A stretch of 6,162 nucleotides of DNA from Stomatobaculum sp. (GCA_017449925.1 JAFSYO010000021.1:1-6162), one strand, 5' to 3'; positions 1 through 5,409 are shown, numbered from the stretch's first letter. Numbers and translations are program-made. Notes: generated by a model not told the origin, from the sequence alone.

Positions 1-1174
1 CAGGCTCTCCGTTTTCATCCACGTAGCCCATCAGAAGGATCGTCGGCGTTCCGTCGCCGTCCGGTCCGTGCCATCCCGCGCTCTCGAAGGTGTCGTACAC
101 CCGGAGGAAAGTATCGTAGACGCTGACCTCCTCCGGGTCCCATCCATTCATGCCGTAACTGCACGTCTCCACATTATCATTGTTCACAAACTCAAGATAA
201 TCGCCGCAGATCACACCGCGTTCCATGTCTCCGAGACACAGCTGTCCCGTCTCCTTGTCCTTCAGGACAGGGATCGTGACTTCCCGTGTGCCGCCCCCCA
301 GGAGATTTATCTTTCCGCTCCAGACCTCCTGTTCAAAGCCGCTGAAAGTAAGGCTGGCGCCTTCTCCGGAATAGACGTCCGCATTGCCGGGCTCCGGCAC
401 CGGAAGGGAGTAAAGATAGGCTCCCTCCATGTCCACATAATGGACCAGATAAGCCGTCTCGTACTCCGTGTAAATATTGTTCGTATAGACCGCATAGGCA
501 AAGTAAAAGCTTGTATCGTCGTTGAGGTATGGGAGGAACACTGCTTCCGTCACGCCTTTTTCTACCTCGGCGCCGGTCCCTTCCATTGTCTCCCGGACGA
601 TCTCCTCCGCTTCTTCCGCCGTGATCTGCGTCTCGGGCATATCCACTTCGCCGAGGCCGGAGAACAGAGAGCTCACCACTGCGACCGCATGTCCGTCCTT
701 GTCTGCCGCAAGCTTGACCACCGCTCCGTATACGGATGCCTCACCCTGCAGCTGGCGGAAGATGTACCACACAAGTCCGTCCTCATTCGGCCGGATGTAG
801 ATGGGCTCCAGGACCGTATCTTCTTCGACACCCAGTCTTCCGAAGAGGCCCCGCAAAGCCTTCTCCGCGTCCTTCTCGTCCCGGATGATCCCGTCATAGA
901 GGTCCTCCGTAAGGAAGCTGCTGTCTTCCTCTTCCACTGCCGCTGATCCTGTTCCCGTTGTAAAGGCAACGCCCTTCGCTGCCTGGAGATTTGAGGCAGC
1001 GTCCTTTGCTGCCTGTGTCTCAGCGGCGCCGGCCTCTACGGCCCGGGTCTCTTCCGCCTTGGTCTCTTCCGCCCTGGTCTCCGCGGGCTGCGGCTGTGCC
1101 TGCCCGCCTCCGCAGCCTGCCAGCATCAGGACTAGGATCGTCACTGCCGTAAGCAAAAATGCTCTTAATTTCAT
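1..1174 (-). CDS. Lipoprotein, probable M4 (thermolysin-like) metallopeptidase precursor, N-terminal part
   Basis: The reading frame is open from an ATG at 1174 to the window edge (391 codons) with no stop, so the C-terminal part is missing. Residues 1-21 form a lipoprotein signal: basic start, hydrophobic core, lipobox LAGC with Cys21. The mature protein should therefore be lipid-anchored on the outer face of the membrane. Residues 25-68 are a low-complexity Ala/Glu/Thr/Lys tether built from short repeats. Residues about 185-245 resemble a PepSY/FTP-type propeptide (TAEEAEEIVRE, then FYFAYAVYTN). Residues about 290-391 resemble the start of an M4 peptidase domain: KDKETGQLCLGDMERG matches the family pattern of D..TG.Y.L.D.tRG, and SVYDTFLRVYDTF followed by GDGTPT matches the region before the catalytic helix. 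The zinc motif HEXXH would lie outside the window, so activity cannot be confirmed. The start is fixed by a perfect AAGGAGGTG and an adjacent -10 box. It could instead be an inactive relative or a PepSY-only lipoprotein. Confidence 0.75.
   Translation of the reverse strand, partial: MKLRAFLLTAVTILVLMLAGCGGGQAQPQPAETRAEETKAEETRAVEAGAAETQAAKDAASNLQAAKGVAFTTGTGSAAVEEEDSSFLTEDLYDGIIRDEKDAEKALRGLFGRLGVEEDTVLEPIYIRPNEDGLVWYIFRQLQGEASVYGAVVKLAADKDGHAVAVVSSLFSGLGEVDMPETQITAEEAEEIVRETMEGTGAEVEKGVTEAVFLPYLNDDTSFYFAYAVYTNNIYTEYETAYLVHYVDMEGAYLYSLPVPEPGNADVYSGEGASLTFSGFEQEVWSGKINLLGGGTREVTIPVLKDKETGQLCLGDMERGVICGDYLEFVNNDNVETCSYGMNGWDPEEVSVYDTFLRVYDTFESAGWHGPDGDGTPTILLMGYVDENGEP
965..1015 (-). repeat. 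Two 21-nt direct repeats 30 nt apart in the lipoprotein tether
   Basis: The segments at 995-1015 and 965-985 match at 18 of 21 positions and encode QAAKDAA and QAAKGVA. They directly follow the ETRAE repeats, so the tether appears to have grown by two separate duplication events. No function beyond spacer is indicated. Confidence 0.65.
1037..1081 (-). repeat. Three tandem 15-nt units in the lipoprotein tether
   Basis: Read on the minus strand, units begin at 1081, 1066 and 1051. The first two are GAGACCAGGGCGGAA and GAGACCAAGGCGGAA, differing at one base; the third is more diverged. They encode ETRAE, ETKAE and ETRAV, part of the charged spacer between the lipid-anchored Cys21 and the folded domains. 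In-frame repeats like this can change copy number by slippage and so alter tether length. Confidence 0.8.
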
Positions 1175-1178
1175 ACCG

Positions 1179-1187
1179 CACCTCCTT
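1179..1187 (-). promoter_or_regulatory. Strong Shine-Dalgarno site of the lipoprotein gene
   Basis: On the minus strand this reads AAGGAGGTG, a nine-base complement to the 16S rRNA 3' end. Six bases separate its GGAGG core from the ATG at 1174. It decides the start codon of the partial lipoprotein gene and suggests strong translation. Confidence 0.85.
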
Positions 1188-1200
1188 GCTGTTATTTTCG

Positions 1201-1209
1201 ATTATACCA
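1201..1209 (-). promoter_or_regulatory. Extended -10 promoter of the lipoprotein gene
   Basis: The minus strand reads TGGTATAAT: a consensus -10 hexamer (1201-1206) preceded by TGn. No good -35 hexamer is seen 16-18 bases upstream, typical of extended -10 promoters or ones needing an activator. The predicted start near 1194 gives a 5' leader of only about 20 nt, just enough for the ribosome site. The position between the YitT terminator and the lipoprotein gene suggests that gene is its own transcription unit. Confidence 0.6.
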
Positions 1210-1227
1210 TGTCCAGGGACGGAGAAC

Positions 1228-1243
1228 ACTCTGCAGGCAGAGT
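1228..1243. promoter_or_regulatory. 16-bp palindrome next to the lipoprotein promoter, candidate operator
   Basis: ACTCTGC and GCAGAGT form perfect 7-bp arms around a 2-bp centre. Relative to the predicted start near 1194 the site lies at about -34 to -49, covering and extending upstream of the weak -35 position. That is a classic place for an activator or repressor site. There is no T-run after it, so it is not a terminator. The binding protein is unknown. Confidence 0.4.
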
Positions 1244-1263
1244 TTCATCGCCACGCGGTCACC

Positions 1264-1318
1264 AAAAAACCGCTGCTCCGGTATGGAAGGCTGATCCTTC
1301 CAAAGCGCCGGGCAGCGG
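1264..1318 (-). terminator. Rho-independent terminator after the YitT-family gene
   Basis: On the minus strand, CCGCTGC-CCGG pairs with CCGG-A-GCAGCGG (11 bp with a one-base bulge; plus-strand 1308-1318 with 1270-1281). The same hairpin is capped by a second stem, GGAAGG/CCTTCC (1296-1301 with 1285-1290), around a 5-nt loop. Six T residues follow immediately (1264-1269 as A on the plus strand). It begins 31 nt after the YitT stop codon and separates that transcript from the lipoprotein gene. Confidence 0.9.
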
Positions 1319-1349
1319 CATTTACTTCATGGGATGTCAGATTACTGGT

Positions 1350-2312
1350 TTACTCAATGGTCGGCGTCACATACTTCCCGTAGAATTCCGAGGTCTTCAT
1401 CACGTTGATGATCACCCCGGGATCCGTTTTCCGGATCAGCCGGATCGCCTCCTGTTCCTCGTAGGAAGAAAGGACTGTGTGCAGCAGGTACATCTGCTGA
1501 TGGCTGTATCCGCCCATGACCGACGCGCAGGAAATGCCGTGGGGGAAGTGGGACGTGTAGACTTCGATGATCTCCTTTGCCTTCTTCGTGGTGATCTGCA
1601 GCGTCACACGGTCATACCGGTGATGGAACGTGGAGACCGTCTTCGTGGAGACAAAGGAGTACAATACGGAATAGGCTGCGTTCATCCACCCGTACATGGC
1701 GCCGAAGATAAAGTACAGCACACAGTTCCCGATGAAGACCTGGTTCCAGATGGACCTGCCCGTTTTGTTGGAGACGTACATGGCGATAAAGTCGGTCCCG
1801 CCTGTGGAAGCATTTCCCCGCAGAGCGATCACCGTGCCGATGCCGCCGATGAAGCCGCCGAAGATCACGTCCAGAAGAGGCTCCCCCTTGAAAATGGGCT
1901 GGAAATTGCAGACCTGCAGGAAAAAGCTGAGCAGGAACACGTTCAGGAAGGAAAAGAAGCTGAACCGCTTGCTGATGCCCCTGGCGCAGAACAGACCCAC
2001 GGGGATATTGATGCAGAGCACGCCGATCTGGGCCGGGAAGCTGAACCCGGCTTTCTGTGCCAGCAGCTCAAGAAGCAGCGCCACTCCTGTAAATCCGGAG
2101 GACAGGAGCTCCGCCGGGCGGATAAAAGTCTGGATCATAAAGGCCTGGAGAAGCGCGGACACCGTCACACAGACCGTTGTATTCACGTTGTGCCAGACTT
2201 TGCTGTCATGCAGGGAGCGGATCCACGCGTCCCTGGTCTTTTCCGCTTTTTTCTCTTCTTTCAGTGCGGTCTCCGTTTCGCCCGCCGGCTTCTTTTTCAC
2301 ATCTGTTTCCAT
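1350..2312 (-). CDS. YitT family membrane protein (YitT domain plus C-terminal DUF2179)
   Basis: This 320-residue integral membrane protein has about five hydrophobic segments, roughly residues 43-62, 70-86, 95-110, 118-135 and 145-163, with further hydrophobic stretches at 190-222. The segment GNASTGGTDFIA (166-177) is the most recognisable YitT-family signature. Residues about 224-320 are a soluble tail matching DUF2179 (YDRVTLQITTKKAKEI, then SVMGGYS and a closing TSEFYGKYVTP). The molecular role of the family is poorly defined; transport has been suggested but no substrate can be assigned here. The first 40 residues are a Lys/Glu-rich extension. The start is uncertain: ATG at 2312 was chosen, but GTG at 2318 is better spaced from the only purine-rich stretch (GGGAAAGGG). 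The gene lies downstream of the LysR gene on the same strand with a 133-bp gap and ends in a strong terminator. Confidence 0.92.
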   Translation of the reverse strand: METDVKKKPAGETETALKEEKKAEKTRDAWIRSLHDSKVWHNVNTTVCVTVSALLQAFMIQTFIRPAELLSSGFTGVALLLELLAQKAGFSFPAQIGVLCINIPVGLFCARGISKRFSFFSFLNVFLLSFFLQVCNFQPIFKGEPLLDVIFGGFIGGIGTVIALRGNASTGGTDFIAMYVSNKTGRSIWNQVFIGNCVLYFIFGAMYGWMNAAYSVLYSFVSTKTVSTFHHRYDRVTLQITTKKAKEIIEVYTSHFPHGISCASVMGGYSHQQMYLLHTVLSSYEEQEAIRLIRKTDPGVIINVMKTSEFYGKYVTPTIE

Positions 2313-2385
2313 GATCACGTTCACGCCCTTTCCCGTCCCGCATCCGGAAGTATTTTTCAGACAATACAGTACAGAAATTATGCGG

Positions 2386-2443
2386 CCTGTCCCTGTAAAA
2401 AGCAAGCCTCTTTTCGAGGAGACAGGGGACGGTTTTCTGTCTC
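2386..2443. repeat. Compound inverted repeat between the LysR and YitT genes
   Basis: Several pairings overlap here. GAGACAG (2419-2425) and CTGTCTC (2437-2443) form a perfect 7-bp stem with an 11-nt loop. GTCCCTGT (2389-2396) can instead pair with ACAGGGGAC (2422-2430) with one bulged base. A small CCTC/GAGG hairpin (2407-2410 with 2416-2419) sits inside that longer arm. The minus strand starts 2 nt after the LysR stop and has a T5 run between the arms, so it may act as a weak terminator or processing site. Its form also suggests a REP-like dispersed element. I seem to recall similar GGGGACGGTTTTCTGTCTC-like sequences in clostridial intergenic regions, but cannot verify that here. Confidence 0.55.
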
Positions 2444-2445
2444 TT

Positions 2446-3375
2446 TTACGCCAACGTTCTCCGGCATTCTTCGACGATCAGTTTCATGAAGACACGCATG
2501 TACTCCGACACATACGCCTGCCGGTGCGTGACAAGGAAAAGCTCGTTCGGGTCGGTGATCTCAGGCACCGGGAAGGACAGCAGGCGCCCCGCGATGCGTG
2601 AAGCCCTGGGCAGCAGAATATTCCGGAGCATCTGCTGCGGGCAGAAGCAGGCACCCACCTGATGGCTGGCCAGCTCCATCTGCAGGCTGTAGCCGTCCAC
2701 GGAGATGACCTGCTCTGGGCTGAAAGAGAGTCCTTCCAGATACTCATTGACCCGTTTCCGGAAGTTGCTGGCCTGCTGGTTCAGGATCAGCGTCATTTTC
2801 TGCAGGTCTTCCCTCGCCACCTCGCCGATATCCGCGGGATCCCTCTTCAGCGTATCCCGGAGATAGTCCGCGGATACCACAAGAAACGCCGATTCCGAGG
2901 CCACATGGACCCGCCGGAATTCCGGGAGATCCCGGGCGTTGATGCCGAAAAAGAAGTCCAGGTCGCCGTTCAGGAGCATCTTCTCAAAGTCGCTGGTATC
3001 ATGGTTGTAAAAATTCAGCACCACATGCGGGTACTGTTTCCTGAAGCGGGCAATAGCCTCCGGCAGGATGCACCTGGCTCTTGAGGAGTGGATCCCGATG
3101 TTCAGACGGCCTTTCTGCTTTTCCCGGATCTCCGTCATAGCGGTATCCAGGCCATCCTCAAGGATACGGATTTTCTGCAGCGTCCCGTACAGCAGCTCGC
3201 CCTCCTGTGTCAGCTGGAAGCGGGGCCGCCGGAGAAACAGCTTTCCCCCGTACTGCTGCTCCAGCTTCTGCATCTGCTCACTGAGGGACTGCTGGGTGAT
3301 ATAGAGCTTCCGGGCAGCCTCGGAGATGCCCTGCTCCTCAACGACGGCCATATAGTATTTTTCCGCGGTCTTCAT
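2446..3375 (-). CDS. LysR-type transcriptional regulator
   Basis: At 309 residues it has the usual LysR-family length. An N-terminal winged helix-turn-helix covers residues about 3-60: GISEAARKLYITQQSLSEQM is the typical AA..L..sQ..lS recognition region, followed by LEQQYGGKLFLRR and LTQEGELL. A linker helix runs to about residue 88. The periplasmic-binding-protein-like effector domain starts at GRLNIGI (89-95) and runs to about residue 300. The effector cannot be read from sequence. The ATG at 3375 is preceded by AAAGGGAG at suitable spacing. The gene is divergent from the hydrogenase operon, which is the usual geometry for a LysR protein and its target, and the shared promoter region holds a 30-bp-spaced repeat. 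Control of the hydrogenase operon is therefore a reasonable inference, not shown. The downstream YitT gene is another possible target. Confidence 0.95.
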   Translation of the reverse strand: MKTAEKYYMAVVEEQGISEAARKLYITQQSLSEQMQKLEQQYGGKLFLRRPRFQLTQEGELLYGTLQKIRILEDGLDTAMTEIREKQKGRLNIGIHSSRARCILPEAIARFRKQYPHVVLNFYNHDTSDFEKMLLNGDLDFFFGINARDLPEFRRVHVASESAFLVVSADYLRDTLKRDPADIGEVAREDLQKMTLILNQQASNFRKRVNEYLEGLSFSPEQVISVDGYSLQMELASHQVGACFCPQQMLRNILLPRASRIAGRLLSFPVPEITDPNELFLVTHRQAYVSEYMRVFMKLIVEECRRTLA

Positions 3376-3434
3376 TCTCTTCTTCTCCCTTTATTCTTCC
3401 CTTTTTCCAGCCTGCTCCCGCCCAAACTAAGGCA

Positions 3435-3480
3435 TATACCTGTGTCACTAAGATAAACTCCAGTTTTACCTGTGTCAATA
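3435..3480. repeat. Pair of 16-bp direct repeats 30 bp apart, candidate LysR-protein operators
   Basis: The copies at 3435-3450 and 3465-3480 match at 14 of 16 positions and share an exact 11-bp core, TACCTGTGTCA. The 30-bp offset is about three helical turns, placing both on the same DNA face. Each also contains a T-N11-A, the loose signature of LysR-family sites. The right copy covers the -35 of both divergent promoters and the left copy covers the LysR-gene start region. This fits two regulator sites bound by one oligomer. Assignment to this LysR protein is inference. Confidence 0.55.
3450..3478 (-). promoter_or_regulatory. Promoter candidate for the LysR gene
   Basis: On the minus strand a consensus -35 TTGACA (3473-3478) is followed by a 17-bp spacer and a -10 TATCTT (3450-3455, 4 of 6 to consensus). 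The predicted start near 3443 leaves a leader of about 68 nt to the ATG at 3375. The -35 box lies inside one copy of the repeated 16-mer, so a protein bound there should block or adjust this promoter, as in LysR autoregulation. Confidence 0.6.
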
Positions 3481-3493
3481 TCCGGAATACAAT
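3465..3493 (+). promoter_or_regulatory. Promoter candidate for the hydrogenase operon
   Basis: TTTACC (3465-3470, 4 of 6 to the -35 consensus), a 17-bp spacer and TACAAT (3488-3493, 5 of 6 to the -10 consensus). The predicted start near 3500 gives a leader of about 95 nt containing the nested inverted repeats. The weak -35 fits an activator-dependent promoter. It faces, and overlaps, the minus-strand LysR promoter. Confidence 0.55.
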
Positions 3494-3513
3494 AAGCGCA
3501 TCCAATCCATTCC

Positions 3514-3561
3514 ATCGATCGTACGGGTCCGAATGATCGATCTTATGCATCGGACCCGTAC
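3514..3561 (+). promoter_or_regulatory. Interleaved inverted repeats in the hydrogenase operon leader
   Basis: Two perfect inverted repeats interlock in the order A-B-A'-B'. A is ATCGATC (3514-3520) and A' is GATCGAT (3535-3541). B is GTACGGGTCCGA (3521-3532) and B' is TCGGACCCGTAC (3550-3561). The 12-bp B stem has a 17-nt loop that contains A', so in RNA the two stems exclude one another or form a pseudoknot. The block ends about 23 nt before the ribosome site of the first operon gene. No T-run follows, so it is not a standard terminator. It matches no riboswitch class I recognise. It may be an RNA switch or stabiliser, or on DNA an operator. Confidence 0.5.
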
Positions 3562-3594
3562 ATCCCCGGACAGGAAGACCAGAGAGGAGAAATC

Positions 3595-4095
3595 ATGGGC
3601 AGAGAGAATTATCTTTACAAGACCCCTGCGTCAAAGCTTGTGCAGGTGGCATCAATCGCGGCGGAATACCGCGACCGTCCGGATATGCTGATGATGGTGC
3701 TGATCAGAGTGCAGGCGATCGTGCCGGCGCTCTCCAAGGCAGTGGTCACCGTCATCGCGCGGGAGATGAACATTCCCCGCAACCAGGTGTACAGCTTCGT
3801 GACCTTCTATGCGATGCTTTCGGTAAAGCCCCAGGGCAGGTACATCATCCGCATGTGCAAGAGCGCGCCCTGCCATGTGCACGGCGCCCAGGAGGTGGTG
3901 GACGCGATCCGTGACCTGCTGCACCTGGAGATCGGGGAGACATCGGAAGACGGACGTTTTACGCTTGAGTACTGTCCGTGCCTGGGGCTCTGTGAAAACT
4001 CTCCTGCTATCATGATCAATGACAGGGCCTACTCAAATCTGACTCCGGAAAGGGCGCGGGACATCATCAAGCAGTACATCAGGGAGGAGGTGTGA
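3595..4095 (+). CDS. nuoE: NuoE-like [2Fe-2S] subunit of NAD(H)-linked [FeFe]-hydrogenase (HydC/HndA type)
   Basis: This 166-residue protein has the length and form of the complex I 24-kDa/NuoE family. A helical N-terminal part (about 12-75, including ALSKAVVTVIAREMNIPRNQVYSFVTFY) is followed by a thioredoxin-like [2Fe-2S] domain. The four cluster ligands are visible: Cys88 and Cys93 in MCKSAPCHVHGA, and Cys129 and Cys133 in CLGLCENSP. An extra cysteine, Cys127, directly precedes the second pair. The subunit passes electrons to or from the NuoF-like flavoprotein and is soluble in the cytoplasm. The ATG is preceded by AGAGGAG. The gene is first in the operon, 3 nt before the nuoF-like gene, and heads a set ending in an [FeFe]-hydrogenase, so it is a hydrogenase subunit (hydC or hndA in other naming) and not part of a membrane complex I. 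Confidence 0.95.
   Translation: MGRENYLYKTPASKLVQVASIAAEYRDRPDMLMMVLIRVQAIVPALSKAVVTVIAREMNIPRNQVYSFVTFYAMLSVKPQGRYIIRMCKSAPCHVHGAQEVVDAIRDLLHLEIGETSEDGRFTLEYCPCLGLCENSPAIMINDRAYSNLTPERARDIIKQYIREEV
4085..4092 (+). promoter_or_regulatory. Shine-Dalgarno site of the NuoF-like gene inside the end of the NuoE-like gene
   Basis: AGGAGGTG lies in the last codons of the upstream gene, with its GGAGG core 8 nt before the ATG at 4099. It fixes that start and implies that ribosomes finishing the first gene help expose the site. Confidence 0.85.
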
Positions 4096-4098
4096 ATC

Positions 4099-5409
4099 AT
4101 GGCGGAAGTGATGCAGAGAAAAGAGATCAGAGAAGTGCGGAACCTTCTCAGGAACCGAGGAAAGATCGATCCGAAAAGCGCCGCAGAGTACGCCGCCCGG
4201 GGAGGATTCGAAGGTCTCCGGAAAGCGCTGGCCATGGAATCTTCGGAGATCATTGAAACTGTGAAGTCCTCCGGACTCAGGGGCCGCGGCGGTGCGGGCT
4301 TCCCCACCTGGCGGAAAATGCAGTTTACCGGGACGGCGGAGGATCCTGTCAGATACATCGTCTGCAACGCCGACGAAGGAGAGCCCGGTACCAACAAGGA
4401 CCGCATCCTCCTTTCCTCAGATCCCTGCTCTGTGTTTGAGGGCATGGCGATCTGCGGAAAAGCTGTGGGCGCTCATACCGGCTATGTGTATCTCCGGGCG
4501 GAATACACCTATATCTTCCCCATCATGCAGGCTGCTCTCGAAGACGCGGAGCGCCTCGGATACCTCGGGAAAAACATGATGGGCAGCGGTTATGACTTCG
4601 AAATCAAGTTCCGCTCCGGGGCGGGTGCATATGTATGCGGCGAGGAGACAGCCCTCTTCGAATCCATTGAGGGAAAACGGGGCGAGCCGCGGTTCCGTCC
4701 CCCCTTCCCCAGCATCCGGGGACTCTTCGGAAAGCCCACTATGCTGAACAACGTGGAGACTCTGGCCAACATCAGCCTCATTCTGGACCACGGCGCGGAC
4801 TGGTTCCGACAGTTCGGCACGGAAAACAGCCCGGGGACCAAGCTCTTCACCGTCTGCGGCAACGTGGAGCGGCGGGGCGTGTTCGAATTCCCCATGGGCG
4901 TGAACCTGAAGGACATCATCTATGTAGTCTGCGGCGGCATCCAGGACAGACATAAGCTTCTCGGTGTCCAGACCGGCGGCACCTCCGGCGCCATCATCAA
5001 CGCGGACCAGATCGACCTTGTCCTGGACATCGATTCCGTATCCGCCTCCGGCGGCCGTCTCGGCTGCGGGACCATCCTGGTAGTGGACGACCGGAACTGC
5101 ATCGTGGACGTGGTGCTGAACAACCTGGACTTTTTCCGCGGCGAGTCCTGCGGAAAATGCACTCCCTGCCGGGAGGGCGGACAGCAGCTCTACAATCTCG
5201 TCCGGCGCATCGCGGAAGGAAAAGGCAGCGTAAAGGATCTGGACAAGATCGAAGAACTCTGCGAGACCATGCAGCTCACTTCTCTCTGCGGTCTCGGTGT
5301 CTCCACCTCCGTGCCGGTGCTCTCCAGCATCCGCAATTTCCGCAGGGAATATCTGCACCATATTGATCGTGATTACTGCAAAATCTGCTCGAAAGGAGGG
5401 CTTCAGTGA
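4099..5409 (+). CDS. nuoF: NuoF-like NADH-oxidising flavoprotein subunit of [FeFe]-hydrogenase (short HydB/HndC type)
   Basis: The 436-residue protein carries the full NuoF core. GRGGAGFPTWRK (62-73) is the FMN/NADH-binding glycine motif, and CNADEGEPGTNKDR (89-102) is a conserved flavin-site segment. GAGAYVCGEETAL (174-186) completes the nucleotide-binding region, followed by GKPTMLNNVETLAN (211-224). A SLBB-type region lies at about 245-330. The N3-type [4Fe-4S] cluster ligands are Cys351, Cys354, Cys357 (ESCGKCTPCREGG) and Cys397 (SLCGLG). It would exchange electrons between NADH and the hydrogenase via FMN. Compared with Thermotoga-type HydB it lacks both the N-terminal thioredoxin-like [2Fe-2S] domain and the C-terminal two-cluster ferredoxin domain. 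It stops at DYCKICSKGGLQ, where that ferredoxin domain would begin. Its TGA overlaps the next gene's ATG. Confidence 0.95.
   Translation: MAEVMQRKEIREVRNLLRNRGKIDPKSAAEYAARGGFEGLRKALAMESSEIIETVKSSGLRGRGGAGFPTWRKMQFTGTAEDPVRYIVCNADEGEPGTNKDRILLSSDPCSVFEGMAICGKAVGAHTGYVYLRAEYTYIFPIMQAALEDAERLGYLGKNMMGSGYDFEIKFRSGAGAYVCGEETALFESIEGKRGEPRFRPPFPSIRGLFGKPTMLNNVETLANISLILDHGADWFRQFGTENSPGTKLFTVCGNVERRGVFEFPMGVNLKDIIYVVCGGIQDRHKLLGVQTGGTSGAIINADQIDLVLDIDSVSASGGRLGCGTILVVDDRNCIVDVVLNNLDFFRGESCGKCTPCREGGQQLYNLVRRIAEGKGSVKDLDKIEELCETMQLTSLCGLGVSTSVPVLSSIRNFRREYLHHIDRDYCKICSKGGLQ
5394..5399 (+). promoter_or_regulatory. Shine-Dalgarno site deciding the hydA start
   Basis: AGGAGG lies 9 nt upstream of the ATG at 5409, inside the final codons of the NuoF-like gene. 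With the TGATG stop-start overlap it fixes the hydA start and indicates translational coupling, which would favour equal amounts of the two subunits. Confidence 0.85.

Noticed and set aside
68..946. 292-codon open frame on the plus strand
   Set aside because: It lies wholly antisense to the lipoprotein gene, which has a signal peptide, lipobox, strong ribosome site and recognisable domains. The antisense frame has no ribosome site or motif.
2313..2405. Upstream TTG start extending the YitT protein by 31 residues
   Set aside because: No usable ribosome site precedes it, the added residues run through the compound inverted repeat, and they match nothing in the family.
1059..2489. Long open frame on the plus strand (476 codons) across the YitT gene and into the lipoprotein gene
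   Set aside because: It is antisense to a well-recognised YitT-family gene, crosses a terminator and promoters, shows no family motif, and has a composition rich in His, Arg and Asp typical of the reverse frame of GC-rich genes.
3521..3561. The 12-bp inverted repeat as an intrinsic terminator of upstream transcription
   Set aside because: No T-run follows on either strand (plus side continues ATCCCCGG), and no gene is transcribed into it from the left.
4417..5361. 314-codon open frame on the minus strand within the NuoF-like gene
   Set aside because: It is antisense to a gene with complete FMN, NADH and [4Fe-4S] motifs. The predicted product is His/Ala/Val-rich and matches nothing recognisable.
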